Under the pieces are notes generated by a model that did no database searches, was not told where the DNA came from, and saw nothing but the letters and a program-made list of their open reading frames with translations. The position numbers were made by a program, and so were the translations under genes. 64,000 nucleotides of DNA, from the NCBI RefSeq assembly GCF_040365005.1, contig NZ_BAABWV010000001.1, positions 372,001 through 436,000 of the forward strand, written 5' to 3'. Of this stretch, positions 1 through 9,881 are shown in pieces. Position 1 is the first letter of the stretch. Each line of letters starts with the position of its first letter. This DNA is from Antarcticimicrobium sp040365005 (GTDB taxonomy: Bacteria; Pseudomonadota; Alphaproteobacteria; Rhodobacterales; Rhodobacteraceae).

Positions 1-776
1 CAGCGCCCAGAGGCGGCGCGCGCCATCAGCGTCAACCGCTTGCGCGCCTCGCTCTGGCCCAGCGTGCCCTGCGCCACCCGCGCCGGTTCCTGCTGCGCCT
101 GCCGCAGAATGACACCGGTCTGCCACCCCGACAGCAACGCCGGGCGTGCCCCGGGCGAGATCGCACCGCGCGCCGCCCTTGCGCGCGACAGGTGATCGAG
201 GCCACGTTCGGCCAGCGCCCGCACCGCTTCGGGCCGCCCGTCCAGCAGGGGAATGCGCCCGCGCGCCTCAAGCTCGGGCACCGCGCGCAACCAGTTGGCC
301 AACCCGGTGGCAAAGCCGAAATCGCGCACCACACGCTCCTCGGCCGCGCCCAGCATACTGGCCGCCGCCCAGAGCAGGCTGCCGGCACTCTGGTCGATGT
401 AGCGGTCGAAATGGGCAGCATCCTCGAAGGGATCACGATATATATCCCAACGCCTTACGGCAACATGCTCATCCATCGCCGCCGCCAGTTTCGGCGTCAT
501 CACCGCACCCAGCGGCGTCACAACCTCGTGCCGGCGCACGGGGCCACCGGCGGCGATCTCCTCCAGCGCGTCGCGCCACCATTGTAGCCGCATCTCGGCG
601 ATCATCGCCTCTTGCGTGACCCAGGGCGCGCGCGACACCTCGACATTCATCGCGAACAGTGGAAACAGGGCCCGCCGCGCCGCCGGGGGGGCGGCCATGG
701 TGGCGAGGAACCGGTCAGGATCGCCGCGCTGCACCAGCCCGGCACAGGCCGCCAGATCATCATTGGAGCTGGTCAA
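1..776 (-). CDS. Squalene/phytoene synthase family protein (partial, C-terminus off the window)
   Basis: About 258 codons are visible and the 3' end lies beyond base 1. The translation has the layout of the squalene/phytoene synthase (SQS_PSY) fold: an early W-W-R-D helix, then a segment like the family's Y-x-x-x-x-AGSxxW motif (YIDQSAGSLLW), followed by a helical region. The tryptophan-rich first motif resembles the non-canonical NDUFAF6-like branch more than true phytoene synthases, so prenyl-transferring activity is uncertain. The start is a TTG at 776-774: the frame has a stop just upstream, a GGGAGAG ribosome site sits about 6 bases before it, and it overlaps the end of the upstream hydrolase, suggesting translational coupling. 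It is probably the last gene of the cimA-hydrolase transcription unit. Confidence 0.75.
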   Translation of the reverse strand, partial: MTSSNDDLAACAGLVQRGDPDRFLATMAAPPAARRALFPLFAMNVEVSRAPWVTQEAMIAEMRLQWWRDALEEIAAGGPVRRHEVVTPLGAVMTPKLAAAMDEHVAVRRWDIYRDPFEDAAHFDRYIDQSAGSLLWAAASMLGAAEERVVRDFGFATGLANWLRAVPELEARGRIPLLDGRPEAVRALAERGLDHLSRARAARGAISPGARPALLSGWQTGVILRQAQQEPARVAQGTLGQSEARKRLTLMARAASGR

Positions 777-1731
777 GGTACTCTCCCATCAGGCGCGGGG
801 TAACGGCGGCATTGATCACGCCCAGGTGGCTTACCCCCGGGATCAGGTGATAGGATCCGCCGGGATTGGCCGGGACCATCGTGGCCTGGAACCGGTCGGC
901 GCGAAACGCCTCGTCGGCGTCACCCAAAACAAGAAGAAATGGAAGCAAGGCACTGATGTCCTTTAGGTAATCCGCCCTGGGCGCATAAGAAATATTGAGC
1001 CGGTAGCTATAGGCGCCCGTCATCTCGCCGCGCAGCCGTTCCGGCACGTTGAACTCGATCGCGGTCAGCCCGTTCAGCGCCCGGAAGCCGACCGCGTTGA
1101 GCATCGACAGACCGATGATCCGCCGCGTCAAGGGACGCGCCCAACCCCCTGAATTATTGCGCATTGTCGGCGCGTCGTACTTCAGGAACGGGGCCACCAG
1201 CATCGCGCCGTCCGGGCGCGGGGTTTGCGCCCCGCCGGCATAGCGGATCGCCAGCCCGCCGCCCGAGGAATGCCCGGCGAGGACGAACTTCTGCCCCGGT
1301 TCCAGATGCGCTCGGGCGAGGTCGGCGATATCCTCTTCCAACTGGCCGATATGGGTCACGTCGGGGGCCTTGGCCCGGCTGGCCCCGTGGCCACGCAGAT
1401 CCGGCAGGAGCACGGTGGCATGCGCCGACAGTGCCCCGGCCAGCCCGGCGTAATACAGCCCCTGCGCGCCGGAGCCGTGGATCAGCACCACCAGCGGCGT
1501 GCCTTCGGGGCCGGGAAACAGGCGATAGGCCAGTTCGACGCCGTCGCGCGCGGTATAGCTTTGCGGCTCGGGCGCGGAGATTGCGCCGCCCGGCTCCGGG
1601 AACGTCAGCCCGCCGCCCGCGAAGGGCTGCCCCGGCCGCTGCGACAGGATCAGCCCGCCGGCCACCGCCAGGTAAGCCGCCGCGCCGATCAGCGCGCTTC
1701 GCAGCAGGATCGGGGCGAGGCCGGAGATCAT
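760..1731 (-). CDS. Membrane-anchored alpha/beta hydrolase (serine hydrolase)
   Basis: A 323-residue alpha/beta-hydrolase. Residues 1-30 form one hydrophobic segment, a likely membrane anchor or uncleaved signal. The HGSGAQG stretch near residue 85 is the oxyanion region. GHSSG at 153-157 places the nucleophile at Ser155. A GDADEAF segment near residue 273 supplies the acid, and a VSHLGV segment near residue 297 supplies the histidine. The family cleaves esters or lipids; the substrate cannot be read here. Its ATG overlaps the stop of cimA by four bases (ATGA), so it is co-translated with cimA. Lysophospholipase-like hydrolases share this layout. Confidence 0.85.
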   Translation of the reverse strand: MISGLAPILLRSALIGAAAYLAVAGGLILSQRPGQPFAGGGLTFPEPGGAISAPEPQSYTARDGVELAYRLFPGPEGTPLVVLIHGSGAQGLYYAGLAGALSAHATVLLPDLRGHGASRAKAPDVTHIGQLEEDIADLARAHLEPGQKFVLAGHSSGGGLAIRYAGGAQTPRPDGAMLVAPFLKYDAPTMRNNSGGWARPLTRRIIGLSMLNAVGFRALNGLTAIEFNVPERLRGEMTGAYSYRLNISYAPRADYLKDISALLPFLLVLGDADEAFRADRFQATMVPANPGGSYHLIPGVSHLGVINAAVTPRLMGEYLDQLQ

Positions 1732-3368
1732 GCGTCGGTCGGTGCGGCGTCGCGGACCAGCTTCCAGCGGATCGCGTCAAGCAGCGCCTCGAAACTGGCG
1801 TCGACGATGTTCGGACTGACCCCCACGGTGGACCAGCGCCGCCCCTGCCCGTCGGCGCTGTCAATAATCACGCGGGTCACTGCCTCGGTGCCGCCCTGGG
1901 TGATGCGCACCTTGAAATCGACCAGCCGCATGTCCTCGATGATCGCCGAATAGCGGCCCAGGTCCTTGGCCAGCGCCTTGGACAGCGCGTTGACCGGGCC
2001 GCGGTCACTGCCGTGTTCATCGACGGACTCGCTGACCGAGAGTTTTTTCTCGCCGTCGACCTTCACCACCACCACGGCCTCGGACAGGCTGACCATGCGG
2101 TCATACTTGTTCTTGCGCCGCTCGACCGTCACCTTGTAACGCTTGACCTCGAAGAAGGCGGGCAGTTGCCCCAGTTCGTCGCGCGCCAGCAACTCGAAAC
2201 TCGCCTGCGCGGTGTCATAGGCATAGCCTTCGTCCTCGCGCGCCTTGATCCGGTCAAGGATGCGGCCAAGGGCGGGGTCACGCGGCGCGACCTCCAGCCC
2301 GGCCTCGGCGAGCCGCCGGCGCAGGTTGGATTGCCCGGCCTGGTTCGACATCGGGATGATGCGCGCATTGCCGACCAGATCGGGCGTGATGTGCTCATAT
2401 GTCGCCGGGTCCTTGAGGATGGCGCTGGCATGCAGCCCGGCCTTGTGGGCAAAGGCCGAGGCGCCTACATAAGGCGCCTGTTTCATCGGTACCCGGTTGA
2501 GGATATCGTCCAGCATCCGGCTGGTCCGGGTCAGCCCCTTGAGCGCCTCAAGGCTGATGCCGGTCTCATAGGTGCTGGCATAGGGTTCCTTGAGCAGCAG
2601 CGTCGGAATCAGCGAGGTCAGGTTGGCATTGCCACAGCGTTCGCCCAGCCCGTTCAGCGTGCCCTGCAACTGCCGCACCCCGGCATCGACGGCGGCCAGC
2701 GTGCCGGCAACCGCGTTCTCGGTGTCGTTATGGGTGTGGATGCCCAGGCGGTCGCCGGGAATGCCCTCGGCGATCACCGCGCGCACGATACGGGCGATCT
2801 CCTCCGGCAGGGTGCCGCCGTTGGTATCGCAAAGCACGATCCAGCGCGCGCCGCCCGCCTGCGCCGCCTGCAGACATTGCAGCGCATATCCCGGGTTGGC
2901 CTTGTAGCCGTCAAAGAAATGCTCGGCATCGAACAGCGCCTCGCGCCCCTGCGCCACGATATGGGCGATGGAGGCGCCGATGTTCTCGAGGTTCTCCTCC
3001 AGTGTGATGCCGAGCGCGGTCTCGACGTGGTAATCATGGGTCTTGCCGACAAGACAGACCGCACCGGTGCCCGCGTTCATCACCGCCGCCAGCACGTCGT
3101 CGTTTTCCGCCGAACGCCCGGCGCGCTTGGTCATGCCAAAGGCGGTCAGCCGGGCCTTGGTCGCCGGGGCGGTCTCGAAAAACGCGCTGTCGGTGGGGTT
3201 GGCCCCGGGCCAGCCGCCCTCGATGTAATCAACGCCAAGGCTATCGAGTGCCTGCGCGATGCGGATCTTCTCTGGCGTGGAGAATTGCACGCCTTGCGTC
3301 TGCTGCCCGTCGCGCAGCGTGGTGTCGTAGATGTAGAGACGATCCTTAAGCAGGGTGGCCTTAGACAT
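1728..3368 (-). CDS. cimA: (R)-citramalate synthase
   Basis: 546 residues. Citramalate synthase condenses pyruvate with acetyl-CoA to (R)-citramalate, the first step of the threonine-independent route to 2-oxobutyrate and isoleucine. The DTTLRDGQQ motif of the HMGL/DRE-TIM family is at residues 15-23, and the HTHND metal-binding motif is near residue 216. The C-terminal third has the LeuA-type allosteric domain expected for feedback control. Length and the WPGANPTDSAFF signature favour the CimA branch over 2-isopropylmalate synthase. The start has a strong AGGAGG site 8-10 bases upstream. It is the first gene of the unit running leftwards through the hydrolase and the SQS/PSY-like gene. Confidence 0.9.
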   Translation of the reverse strand: MSKATLLKDRLYIYDTTLRDGQQTQGVQFSTPEKIRIAQALDSLGVDYIEGGWPGANPTDSAFFETAPATKARLTAFGMTKRAGRSAENDDVLAAVMNAGTGAVCLVGKTHDYHVETALGITLEENLENIGASIAHIVAQGREALFDAEHFFDGYKANPGYALQCLQAAQAGGARWIVLCDTNGGTLPEEIARIVRAVIAEGIPGDRLGIHTHNDTENAVAGTLAAVDAGVRQLQGTLNGLGERCGNANLTSLIPTLLLKEPYASTYETGISLEALKGLTRTSRMLDDILNRVPMKQAPYVGASAFAHKAGLHASAILKDPATYEHITPDLVGNARIIPMSNQAGQSNLRRRLAEAGLEVAPRDPALGRILDRIKAREDEGYAYDTAQASFELLARDELGQLPAFFEVKRYKVTVERRKNKYDRMVSLSEAVVVVKVDGEKKLSVSESVDEHGSDRGPVNALSKALAKDLGRYSAIIEDMRLVDFKVRITQGGTEAVTRVIIDSADGQGRRWSTVGVSPNIVDASFEALLDAIRWKLVRDAAPTDA

Positions 3369-3524
3369 GGTGCATCTCCTCCTGCGCGTATTGGGTCTTT
3401 GGCGGAACCATGGCCCCCTTGCCCGCGAAGCGGGCAGCGCCCGTCCCGCCCCCCCACGGGGCGGGCGCTTTGCGTCCCCCCCGCGCTGTCCGGGCGCGAT
3501 GGTCTGCGTTTTGAACGGGGCGTG

Positions 3525-4931
3525 TCATTCGAGACCCTCCAGCTTGGTGGCGTCGAAGTTTGGGCCAGGGACCAACTCGACCCCATCTTTCGACATTCGA
3601 ACTTCCAACCCGGCAGCGATAAGGACTTTTTTTTGTGTATCTACTTTCGAAAAGTCCTTGCTCTCCATCGCCTCTTTACGGAGTTGGTCGAGAGCCAACC
3701 CGAGTTCAGCCAATTCTGCACTCGCACCGAACCCATGCGCCATCGACAGATAGTGTTCTTTAAAATTTGCCCTGACGTCATCCGACAAGAGCCCCATGAA
3801 GCGCGCGTGGTCCAGAAGGTCCTGTGGTTTTGATTGCATCGAATTCACGATCGTAAGCGCCAAGTGCGTATTAAGATCATCGCCCAAGGCATCGAGCAGT
3901 TTCGGGTTCGGCTGGAACTCCTCCGACGGTACAGGATCGAGATCAACTGTGGCCATCATCCAATTTTGCAAGGTCGCCTCGGCTTGCTTTGCCTTCTTCT
4001 CCGTCCAGTCCATCGGCTTGCGATAATGTGTGCTCAGAAACACGAACCGGATCACCTCGCCCGGTATGCCCTGGTCCAGCAGGTCTCGCACGGTAAAGAA
4101 ATTGCCCAGCGATTTGGACATCTTCTTGCCCTCGACCTGCAGCATCTCGTTGTGCAGCCAATAGCGGGCGAACTCCCCCTTGGGGTGGGCGCAGCAGCTT
4201 TGCGCGATCTCGTTTTCATGGTGCGGGAACATCAGGTCGTTGCCGCCGCCGTGGATGTCAAAACTGTCTCCCAGAAGCTCGTAACTCATCGCCGAGCATT
4301 CGATATGCCAGCCGGGCCGCCCCCGTCCCCAGGGGCTGTCCCAGCCGGGCTGGTCGGGCTCGGAGGGTTTCCACAGCACGAAATCCATCGGGTTGCGCTT
4401 GTAGGGCGCGACCTCGACCCGGGAACCGGCGATCATGTCATCGACCGTGCGCCCCGAGAGCGCGCCGTAGCTCTTGTAGCTTTCGACCGCGAACAGCACG
4501 TGCCCCTCGGCCGCATAGGCATGACCACCCGCGATCAAGTCCTCGATCATCGCCACCATCTGCGGGATGAACTCGGTCGCGCGCGGCATGGCGTCGGGCT
4601 CCAACGCCCCCAGCGCGCCCATGTCGTCGAGGAACCATTGGGTGGTCTCGGCGGTGATCTGCTCGATTGGCCTTCCGCTCTCCTCGGCGCGCCGGATGAT
4701 CTTGTCGTCGACGTCGGTGAAGTTGCGGACATAGGTGACGTGGTCGGCACCGTACGTTTCGCGCAGCAATCTGTACAAGACATCGAACACCACGACGGGG
4801 CGGGCGTTGCCCAGATGCGCCCGGTCATAGACCGTCGGCCCACAGACATACATCCGCACGTTGTCCGGGTCGATGGGGGTGAACACCTCTTTGCGGCGGG
4901 TGCGGGTGTTGTGCAGTTTGATCGTCGTCAT
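3525..4931 (-). CDS. cysS: Cysteinyl-tRNA synthetase
   Basis: 468 residues, normal length for a class I cysteinyl-tRNA synthetase, which charges tRNA-Cys in the cytoplasm. The zinc-ligand cysteine is in MYVCGPTVYD (Cys30), the HIGH-like motif is HLGN at 39-42, further zinc ligands lie in IECSAMS and HHENEIAQSC, and KMSKS is near residue 273. The start codon has a GAGGAG site seven bases upstream. The gene is separated from cimA by about 155 bases without a clear terminator, and is divergent from the FkbM methyltransferase. Confidence 0.96.
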   Translation of the reverse strand: MTTIKLHNTRTRRKEVFTPIDPDNVRMYVCGPTVYDRAHLGNARPVVVFDVLYRLLRETYGADHVTYVRNFTDVDDKIIRRAEESGRPIEQITAETTQWFLDDMGALGALEPDAMPRATEFIPQMVAMIEDLIAGGHAYAAEGHVLFAVESYKSYGALSGRTVDDMIAGSRVEVAPYKRNPMDFVLWKPSEPDQPGWDSPWGRGRPGWHIECSAMSYELLGDSFDIHGGGNDLMFPHHENEIAQSCCAHPKGEFARYWLHNEMLQVEGKKMSKSLGNFFTVRDLLDQGIPGEVIRFVFLSTHYRKPMDWTEKKAKQAEATLQNWMMATVDLDPVPSEEFQPNPKLLDALGDDLNTHLALTIVNSMQSKPQDLLDHARFMGLLSDDVRANFKEHYLSMAHGFGASAELAELGLALDQLRKEAMESKDFSKVDTQKKVLIAAGLEVRMSKDGVELVPGPNFDATKLEGLE

Positions 4932-5217
4932 GACGTACTCCTCGACGGCGCGGCGCTCGGCGCGGGCTTAGCAACTTGTCTCGGAGATGGAAACGACAGA
5001 AACCGGCCCGCTGATACGCTCAGCAGGGAATGCAGCAGATAATGATGCAACGGGTCCGGGTCATGGCGATGGGATAGCACGCAGCGCCCCGCCGGAAAAG
5101 GTGAAAAGCAGCGCGTCGGCGCAGCACAGGGTCCCGCGCCGCACGCCGGAGGGTTGAGCGGCGGTTGTCCCTCCCACACCCGGCGGCTATGGTGCAACTC
5201 AAGATGGAGAAACCAAA

Positions 5218-5874
5218 ATGGCATCGTTGAAACGCTGGCTGGACCGCCGTCGCAACCCGTGGAAGGGCGTGTTCTTCGACTCCTTCCTCAAGTTCCGAAA
5301 AGACGGGGCGCAGGCGCGGCTGACCGATTTCCTTGACCTCGAGGCCGGGTCGGTGGTGATCGACTTCGGCGGCTTCGAGGGGACATGGACCGACGCGGTG
5401 CTGGCCGCCCAGCCCGAGGCCCGCGTGCATGTGTTCGAGCCGCATCCCGGCTATGCCGCCGCCCTGCGCGACAAGTTCGCCGATCGCCCGAACGTCACCA
5501 TCCACGAGGCCGCCATGGGGCGCGAGGCGGGCACGCTGTCGCTGTCTGACGCGGGGGATGCCTCCTCTGCCGTGGCCACGCATGACCGCAGCTTTACGGC
5601 CCCGGTCATCGCGGCGCGAACCTTCTTCGACGAGCAGGGAATCGACCGGGTGCAACTGGCCAAGATCAACATCGAGGGCGGCGAATACGAGCTTTTGCCG
5701 GCGCTGATCGAGGCCGGGCTGATCGGGCGGGTCGCACGACTGATGGTGCAGTTCCACCTGTTCGAGCCGAAATTCCACGAGCTGCGCAGCGATATCGTGA
5801 ACCACCTGTCCGAGACCCACGCGCTGGGCTGGTCCTATCCCTTCGTCTGGGAGGAATGGCGGCTCAGGGCCTGA
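5218..5874 (+). CDS. FkbM-family methyltransferase
   Basis: 218 residues. The SAM-binding loop is DFGGFEGTWTDAV near residues 49-61, followed by an acidic strand end (VFEPHPGY) that would hold the SAM ribose. A KINIEGGEYELLPAL segment near 148-162 matches the conserved core of FkbM methyltransferases. These enzymes O-methylate sugars or polyketides; the acceptor here is unknown. The ATG follows a GGAGA site by seven bases. It is a single-gene unit between divergent cysS and convergent nrdJ and ends in a strong hairpin. Confidence 0.85.
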   Translation: MASLKRWLDRRRNPWKGVFFDSFLKFRKDGAQARLTDFLDLEAGSVVIDFGGFEGTWTDAVLAAQPEARVHVFEPHPGYAAALRDKFADRPNVTIHEAAMGREAGTLSLSDAGDASSAVATHDRSFTAPVIAARTFFDEQGIDRVQLAKINIEGGEYELLPALIEAGLIGRVARLMVQFHLFEPKFHELRSDIVNHLSETHALGWSYPFVWEEWRLRA

Positions 5875-5875
5875 C

Positions 5876-5910
5876 AAAAAAAGGGGGGGCTTTCGTCCCC
5901 CCCTCAGTTT
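5876..5910. terminator. Bidirectional rho-independent terminator
   Basis: Seven G (5883-5889), a seven-base loop and seven C (5897-5903) form a perfect stem. Read on the minus strand it is followed by seven T, a textbook terminator for transcripts arriving from nrdJ. On the plus strand it directly follows the FkbM stop codon, with a weaker T tail. Confidence 0.85.
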
Positions 5911-6206
5911 CGCCGTCCAGGCTCATCTCGTTGACCGCTCAAAGTGTTTTTTGCCTGCGGCCAGGACGTCGTCAGGGGCGAGCGCACCCGCCCCGGAGAA
6001 GAGTGGGAAGGGCGATACCCTGCCCCACCCCGTACACGCGGGCTTCAAGGAAACCCGCCGGACGGAACCGATTGGAAACCAGCGGTTTCCGCGCGGTCCC
6101 GCGCCGTATCTGTCCAGGCGGGGCGCATGACCGCCCCGCCCCCTTGTTCGGCGGGGCCGGACCCGAAGGCCCCCTGCCCCTGAGCGCCCCTGTCGGCGCT
6201 GTTCGC
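5911..6206. other. Intergenic stretch with nothing recognisable
   Basis: About 300 GC-rich bases between the terminator and the end of nrdJ. Short frames here have no family resemblance or ribosome site. If the terminator is the true end of the nrdJ transcript, this is its 3' untranslated region. Confidence 0.5.
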
Positions 6207-9200
6207 TCAGCTACACCCGCTGGTCGCACCGCAGGTGTTGCATTTCATGCAGGTGCCGTTGCGCACCAGCGTGTAGTTGCCGCATTCGCCACAGGCCTCG
6301 CCCTCGTAGCCCTGCATCTTGGCCTTGGCGCGGGCGTCCATCGACACCGTGCCGCTGCTCGTCGCGGTGCTGGAGGCGGCGGCGGCACCGGCCGACGCGG
6401 TCTCGGGCACCAGCGTTTGCAGCGCGGCCTCGGCATCGGGACTGCCGCTCAGCGCGGTGGCGCCCAAGCTCTGGCCGCCGTTGAGCACGATCAACTCCTG
6501 CGGCAGGCGCTTGCGCAGGTAGCCGGTGGAGCTGATCTGTTTCAGCACCTCCAGCGAGCGGGAGGCAGCGGATTCGCTCATCTCCGAGATGTTCGAGACA
6601 CCCTCTTCCTCGCCATGCCCCAGATCGTCAAAGCTGGTGCCTTGCGGTTTGATATGGGCCAGGTCGGTACGGTCGAGGTAGGAGACCGCCAGTTCGCGGA
6701 AGATGTAATCGAGGATCGAAGTCGCGTTCTTGATGCTGTCGTTGCCCTGCACCATGCCCGCCGGTTCGAACTTGGTGAAGGTAAAGGCATCGACGAATTC
6801 CTCGAGCGGCACGCCGTATTGCAGCCCGACGGACACCGCGATGGCAAAGTTGTTCATCATCGCGCGAAAGCCGGCGCCTTCCTTGTGCATGTCGATGAAG
6901 ATCTCGCCCAGGTGGCCATCCTCATACTCGCCGGTGCGCAGGTAGACCTTGTGCCCGCCGACGATGGATTTCTGGGTGTACCCCTTGCGGCGCGTCGGCA
7001 TCTTTTCGCGGCCCCGGGCAACCTCCTTGATCACGACCTTCTCGATCACCTTCTCGGCCAGAGTTGCGGCCTTTTCCTGCATCGATCCGGTGGCGAGGAT
7101 TTCCTCGGCCTCCTCGTCATCCTCGACCAGGGCCGCCGCCAGCGGCTGACTCAGCTTGGAGCCGTCGCGGTAGAGCGCGTTGGCCTTCACCCCCAGCGAC
7201 CAGCTGAGTTCATAGGCCTTCTGGCAGTCTTCGATGGTGGCGTCGTTGGGCATGTTGATCGTCTTGGAGATCGCCCCCGAGATGAAGCTTTGCGCTGCCG
7301 CCATCATCGTGATGTGGCTGTTGACGTCAAGGAACCGCTTGCCCTTCTTGCCACAGGGGTTGGCGCAGTCGAAGATGCTGTAATGCTCCTCGCGCAGGTG
7401 CGGCGCCCCTTCCAGCGTCATGGTTCCGCAGACGTGGTCGTTTGCCGCCTCGATGTCGGCGCGGGAATAGCCCAGGTGCCGCAGCAGGTCGAAGGTGGGG
7501 TCGTTCAGCTTTTCCGCCGGAATGCCCAGCACGGTCTTGCAGAACTCCTCGCCCAAGGTCCACTGGTTGAAGACGAAGCGGATGTCGAAGGCGCTTTCCA
7601 GCGCCGCCTCGACCTTGGCCAATTCGTTCTCGCCAAAGCCGTGCCCGGCCAAGGTGGTCGGGTTGATCGCCGGCGCATTGCCGATCGAGCCGTGACCGAC
7701 GGCATAGGCGACGATCTCCTCGATCTCGGCACTGGAATACCCGAGGTTCTCCAGCGCGGCGGGAACCGAGCGGTTGATGATCTTGAAGTACCCGCCGCCG
7801 GCGAGCTTCTTGAACTTCACCAAGGCAAAGTCGGGCTCGATCCCGGTGGTGTCGCAGTCCATCACCAGACCGATGGTGCCGGTCGGCGCGATGACCGAGA
7901 CCTGCGCGTTGCGATAGCCGTGCTTCTCGCCCAGTTTCAGCGCCTTGTCCCAGGCCTTCATCGCCAGTTTGACCAGCCGCGCATCGGGGCAGTTGGCGTG
8001 ATCGAGCGGCACCGGCTTGACCTCGAGCCCCTCGTATCCGTGACCGTTGCCCTGCGCCGCATTGCGGTGGTTGCGGATCACCCGCAGCATGTGCGCGGCG
8101 TTGCGCTCATAGCTGGCAAAGGCCCCCAGTTCCCCCGCGATCTCGGCGCTGGTGGCATAGGCGGTACCGGTCATGATCGCGGTCAGGGCCCCGGCCATGG
8201 CGCGGCCCTCGTCGCTGTCATAGCCCAGCCCCATGTTCATCAGCAGGCCACCGATGTTGGCATAACCCAGCCCCAGGGTGCGGAAATCATAGGAAAGCTG
8301 CGCGATCTCCTTCGACGGGAACTGTGCCATCGTCACCGAGATTTCCAGCGTCAGCGTCCACAGCCGGGTGGCGTGGATGTAGTCCTCGGCCTGGAATTCG
8401 CCATCCTTGTAGAAGGTCAACAGGTTCATCGACGCCAGGTTGCAGGCGGTATCGTCGAGGAACATGTACTCCGAACAGGGGTTCGAGCCGCGGATCGGCC
8501 CGTCCTCGGGGCAGGTGTGCCAGGCGTTCACGGTGTCGTGGAACTGGATGCCCGGATCGGCACAGGCCCAGGCCGCATGGCCGATCTTTTCCCACAGGTC
8601 GCGGGCCTTGACGGTTTTCGACACCTTGCCGTCGGTACGGTTGATCAGCTCCCAGTCGCCGTCTTCGCGTACCGCCTTGAGAAAGCCGTCGGTGACGCGG
8701 ATCGAGTTGTTGGAGTTCTGTCCGGAGACCGAGTTGTAAGCCTCGGAATCCCAGTCGGTGTCATAGGTCGGGAACTCGATGCTGGTATAGCCCTGCTTGG
8801 CATAATCCAGCACGCGTTTGACATAGGTCTCTGGGATCGCCGATTTCTTGGCGTCGCGGATCGCCGCCTTGAGCCCCTCGTTGGTCTTGGGGTCGCAGGC
8901 GTCCTCGATGCTGCCGTCCCAGGACTTGATCGCGGCGAAGATGCCGTTCAGCTTCTGCTCGTGCATCTTGGAGCCGGCGACGATGCTGGCGACCTTTTGC
9001 TCTTCCAGCACCTTCCAGTCGATGAATTCCTCGATATCGGGGTGGTCGGCATCGACGATCACCATCTTGGCCGCGCGCCGGGTGGTGCCGCCCGACTTGA
9101 TCGCGCCGGCCGCCCGGTCACCGATCTTGAGAAAGCCCATCAGCCCCGAGGATTTGCCGCCGCCCGAGAGCGACTCGCCCTCGGCGCGCAGGTGGCTGAA

Positions 9201-9881
9201 ATTGGTGCCGGTGCCCGAGCCGTATTTGAACAGCCGTGCCTCGCGCACCCAGAGATCCATGATGCCACCCTCGTTCACCAGGTCGTCGCCGACCGACTGG
9301 ATGAAGCAGGCATGCGGCTGGGGATGCTCGTAGCTGGATTTCGACTTGGTCAGCTTGCCGGTCTTGTAATCGACATAGTGATGGCCCTGCGCCGGCCCGT
9401 CGATGCCATAGGCCCAGTGCAGCCCGGTGTTGAACCACTGCGGCGAGTTCGGCGCGGCGCGCTGGCTGGCCAGCATGTAGCGCATCTCGTCGAAATAGGC
9501 GCGGGCGTCCTCCTCGGTGGTGAAATAGCCACCCTTCCAGCCCCAATAGGCCCAGGCCCCGGCCAGCCGGTCGAACACCTGCTTGGACGAGGTTTCACCA
9601 GTGGTTTCCACGTCGCTTCCATCGGGAACCGAGCGCCAGAGGAACTCCGGCACGTCTTTTTCACGCTGCTTCTTCAACCGCACCGGCACGCCGGCCTTGC
9701 GAAAGTATTTCTGTGCGATCACGTCGCTGGCGACCTGGCTCCAGCTGGCGGGAACCTCGATGTTCTCCAACCGGAACACGATGGTGCCATCGGGATTGCG
9801 AATCTCGGATGTCGCCGACACGAAGTCCAGATCGGCGTATGCGTCCTGCCCTGCCTTGGTGAATTTTCTTTCGATCTTCAT
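6207..9881 (-). CDS. nrdJ: Adenosylcobalamin-dependent (class II) ribonucleotide reductase
   Basis: 1224 residues from the chosen ATG. Class II reductase makes deoxyribonucleotides using adenosylcobalamin and works with or without oxygen. The N-terminus (MKIERKFTKAGQDAYA) matches the conserved start of alphaproteobacterial NrdJ; an in-frame start ten codons upstream (9911) is less likely, and the chosen ATG has an AGAGG site eight bases before it. The active-site cysteine lies in NPCSEYMF, with a NxxSH-like core (NSHITMM) further on. The C-terminus has a four-cysteine zinc-ribbon-like tail with CGECG and CMKCNTCG, used in thiol transfer. The gene stands alone. No cobalamin riboswitch is apparent, but NrdR-like boxes lie at 10086-10132. 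Confidence 0.96.
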   Translation of the reverse strand: MKIERKFTKAGQDAYADLDFVSATSEIRNPDGTIVFRLENIEVPASWSQVASDVIAQKYFRKAGVPVRLKKQREKDVPEFLWRSVPDGSDVETTGETSSKQVFDRLAGAWAYWGWKGGYFTTEEDARAYFDEMRYMLASQRAAPNSPQWFNTGLHWAYGIDGPAQGHHYVDYKTGKLTKSKSSYEHPQPHACFIQSVGDDLVNEGGIMDLWVREARLFKYGSGTGTNFSHLRAEGESLSGGGKSSGLMGFLKIGDRAAGAIKSGGTTRRAAKMVIVDADHPDIEEFIDWKVLEEQKVASIVAGSKMHEQKLNGIFAAIKSWDGSIEDACDPKTNEGLKAAIRDAKKSAIPETYVKRVLDYAKQGYTSIEFPTYDTDWDSEAYNSVSGQNSNNSIRVTDGFLKAVREDGDWELINRTDGKVSKTVKARDLWEKIGHAAWACADPGIQFHDTVNAWHTCPEDGPIRGSNPCSEYMFLDDTACNLASMNLLTFYKDGEFQAEDYIHATRLWTLTLEISVTMAQFPSKEIAQLSYDFRTLGLGYANIGGLLMNMGLGYDSDEGRAMAGALTAIMTGTAYATSAEIAGELGAFASYERNAAHMLRVIRNHRNAAQGNGHGYEGLEVKPVPLDHANCPDARLVKLAMKAWDKALKLGEKHGYRNAQVSVIAPTGTIGLVMDCDTTGIEPDFALVKFKKLAGGGYFKIINRSVPAALENLGYSSAEIEEIVAYAVGHGSIGNAPAINPTTLAGHGFGENELAKVEAALESAFDIRFVFNQWTLGEEFCKTVLGIPAEKLNDPTFDLLRHLGYSRADIEAANDHVCGTMTLEGAPHLREEHYSIFDCANPCGKKGKRFLDVNSHITMMAAAQSFISGAISKTINMPNDATIEDCQKAYELSWSLGVKANALYRDGSKLSQPLAAALVEDDEEAEEILATGSMQEKAATLAEKVIEKVVIKEVARGREKMPTRRKGYTQKSIVGGHKVYLRTGEYEDGHLGEIFIDMHKEGAGFRAMMNNFAIAVSVGLQYGVPLEEFVDAFTFTKFEPAGMVQGNDSIKNATSILDYIFRELAVSYLDRTDLAHIKPQGTSFDDLGHGEEEGVSNISEMSESAASRSLEVLKQISSTGYLRKRLPQELIVLNGGQSLGATALSGSPDAEAALQTLVPETASAGAAAASSTATSSGTVSMDARAKAKMQGYEGEACGECGNYTLVRNGTCMKCNTCGATSGCS

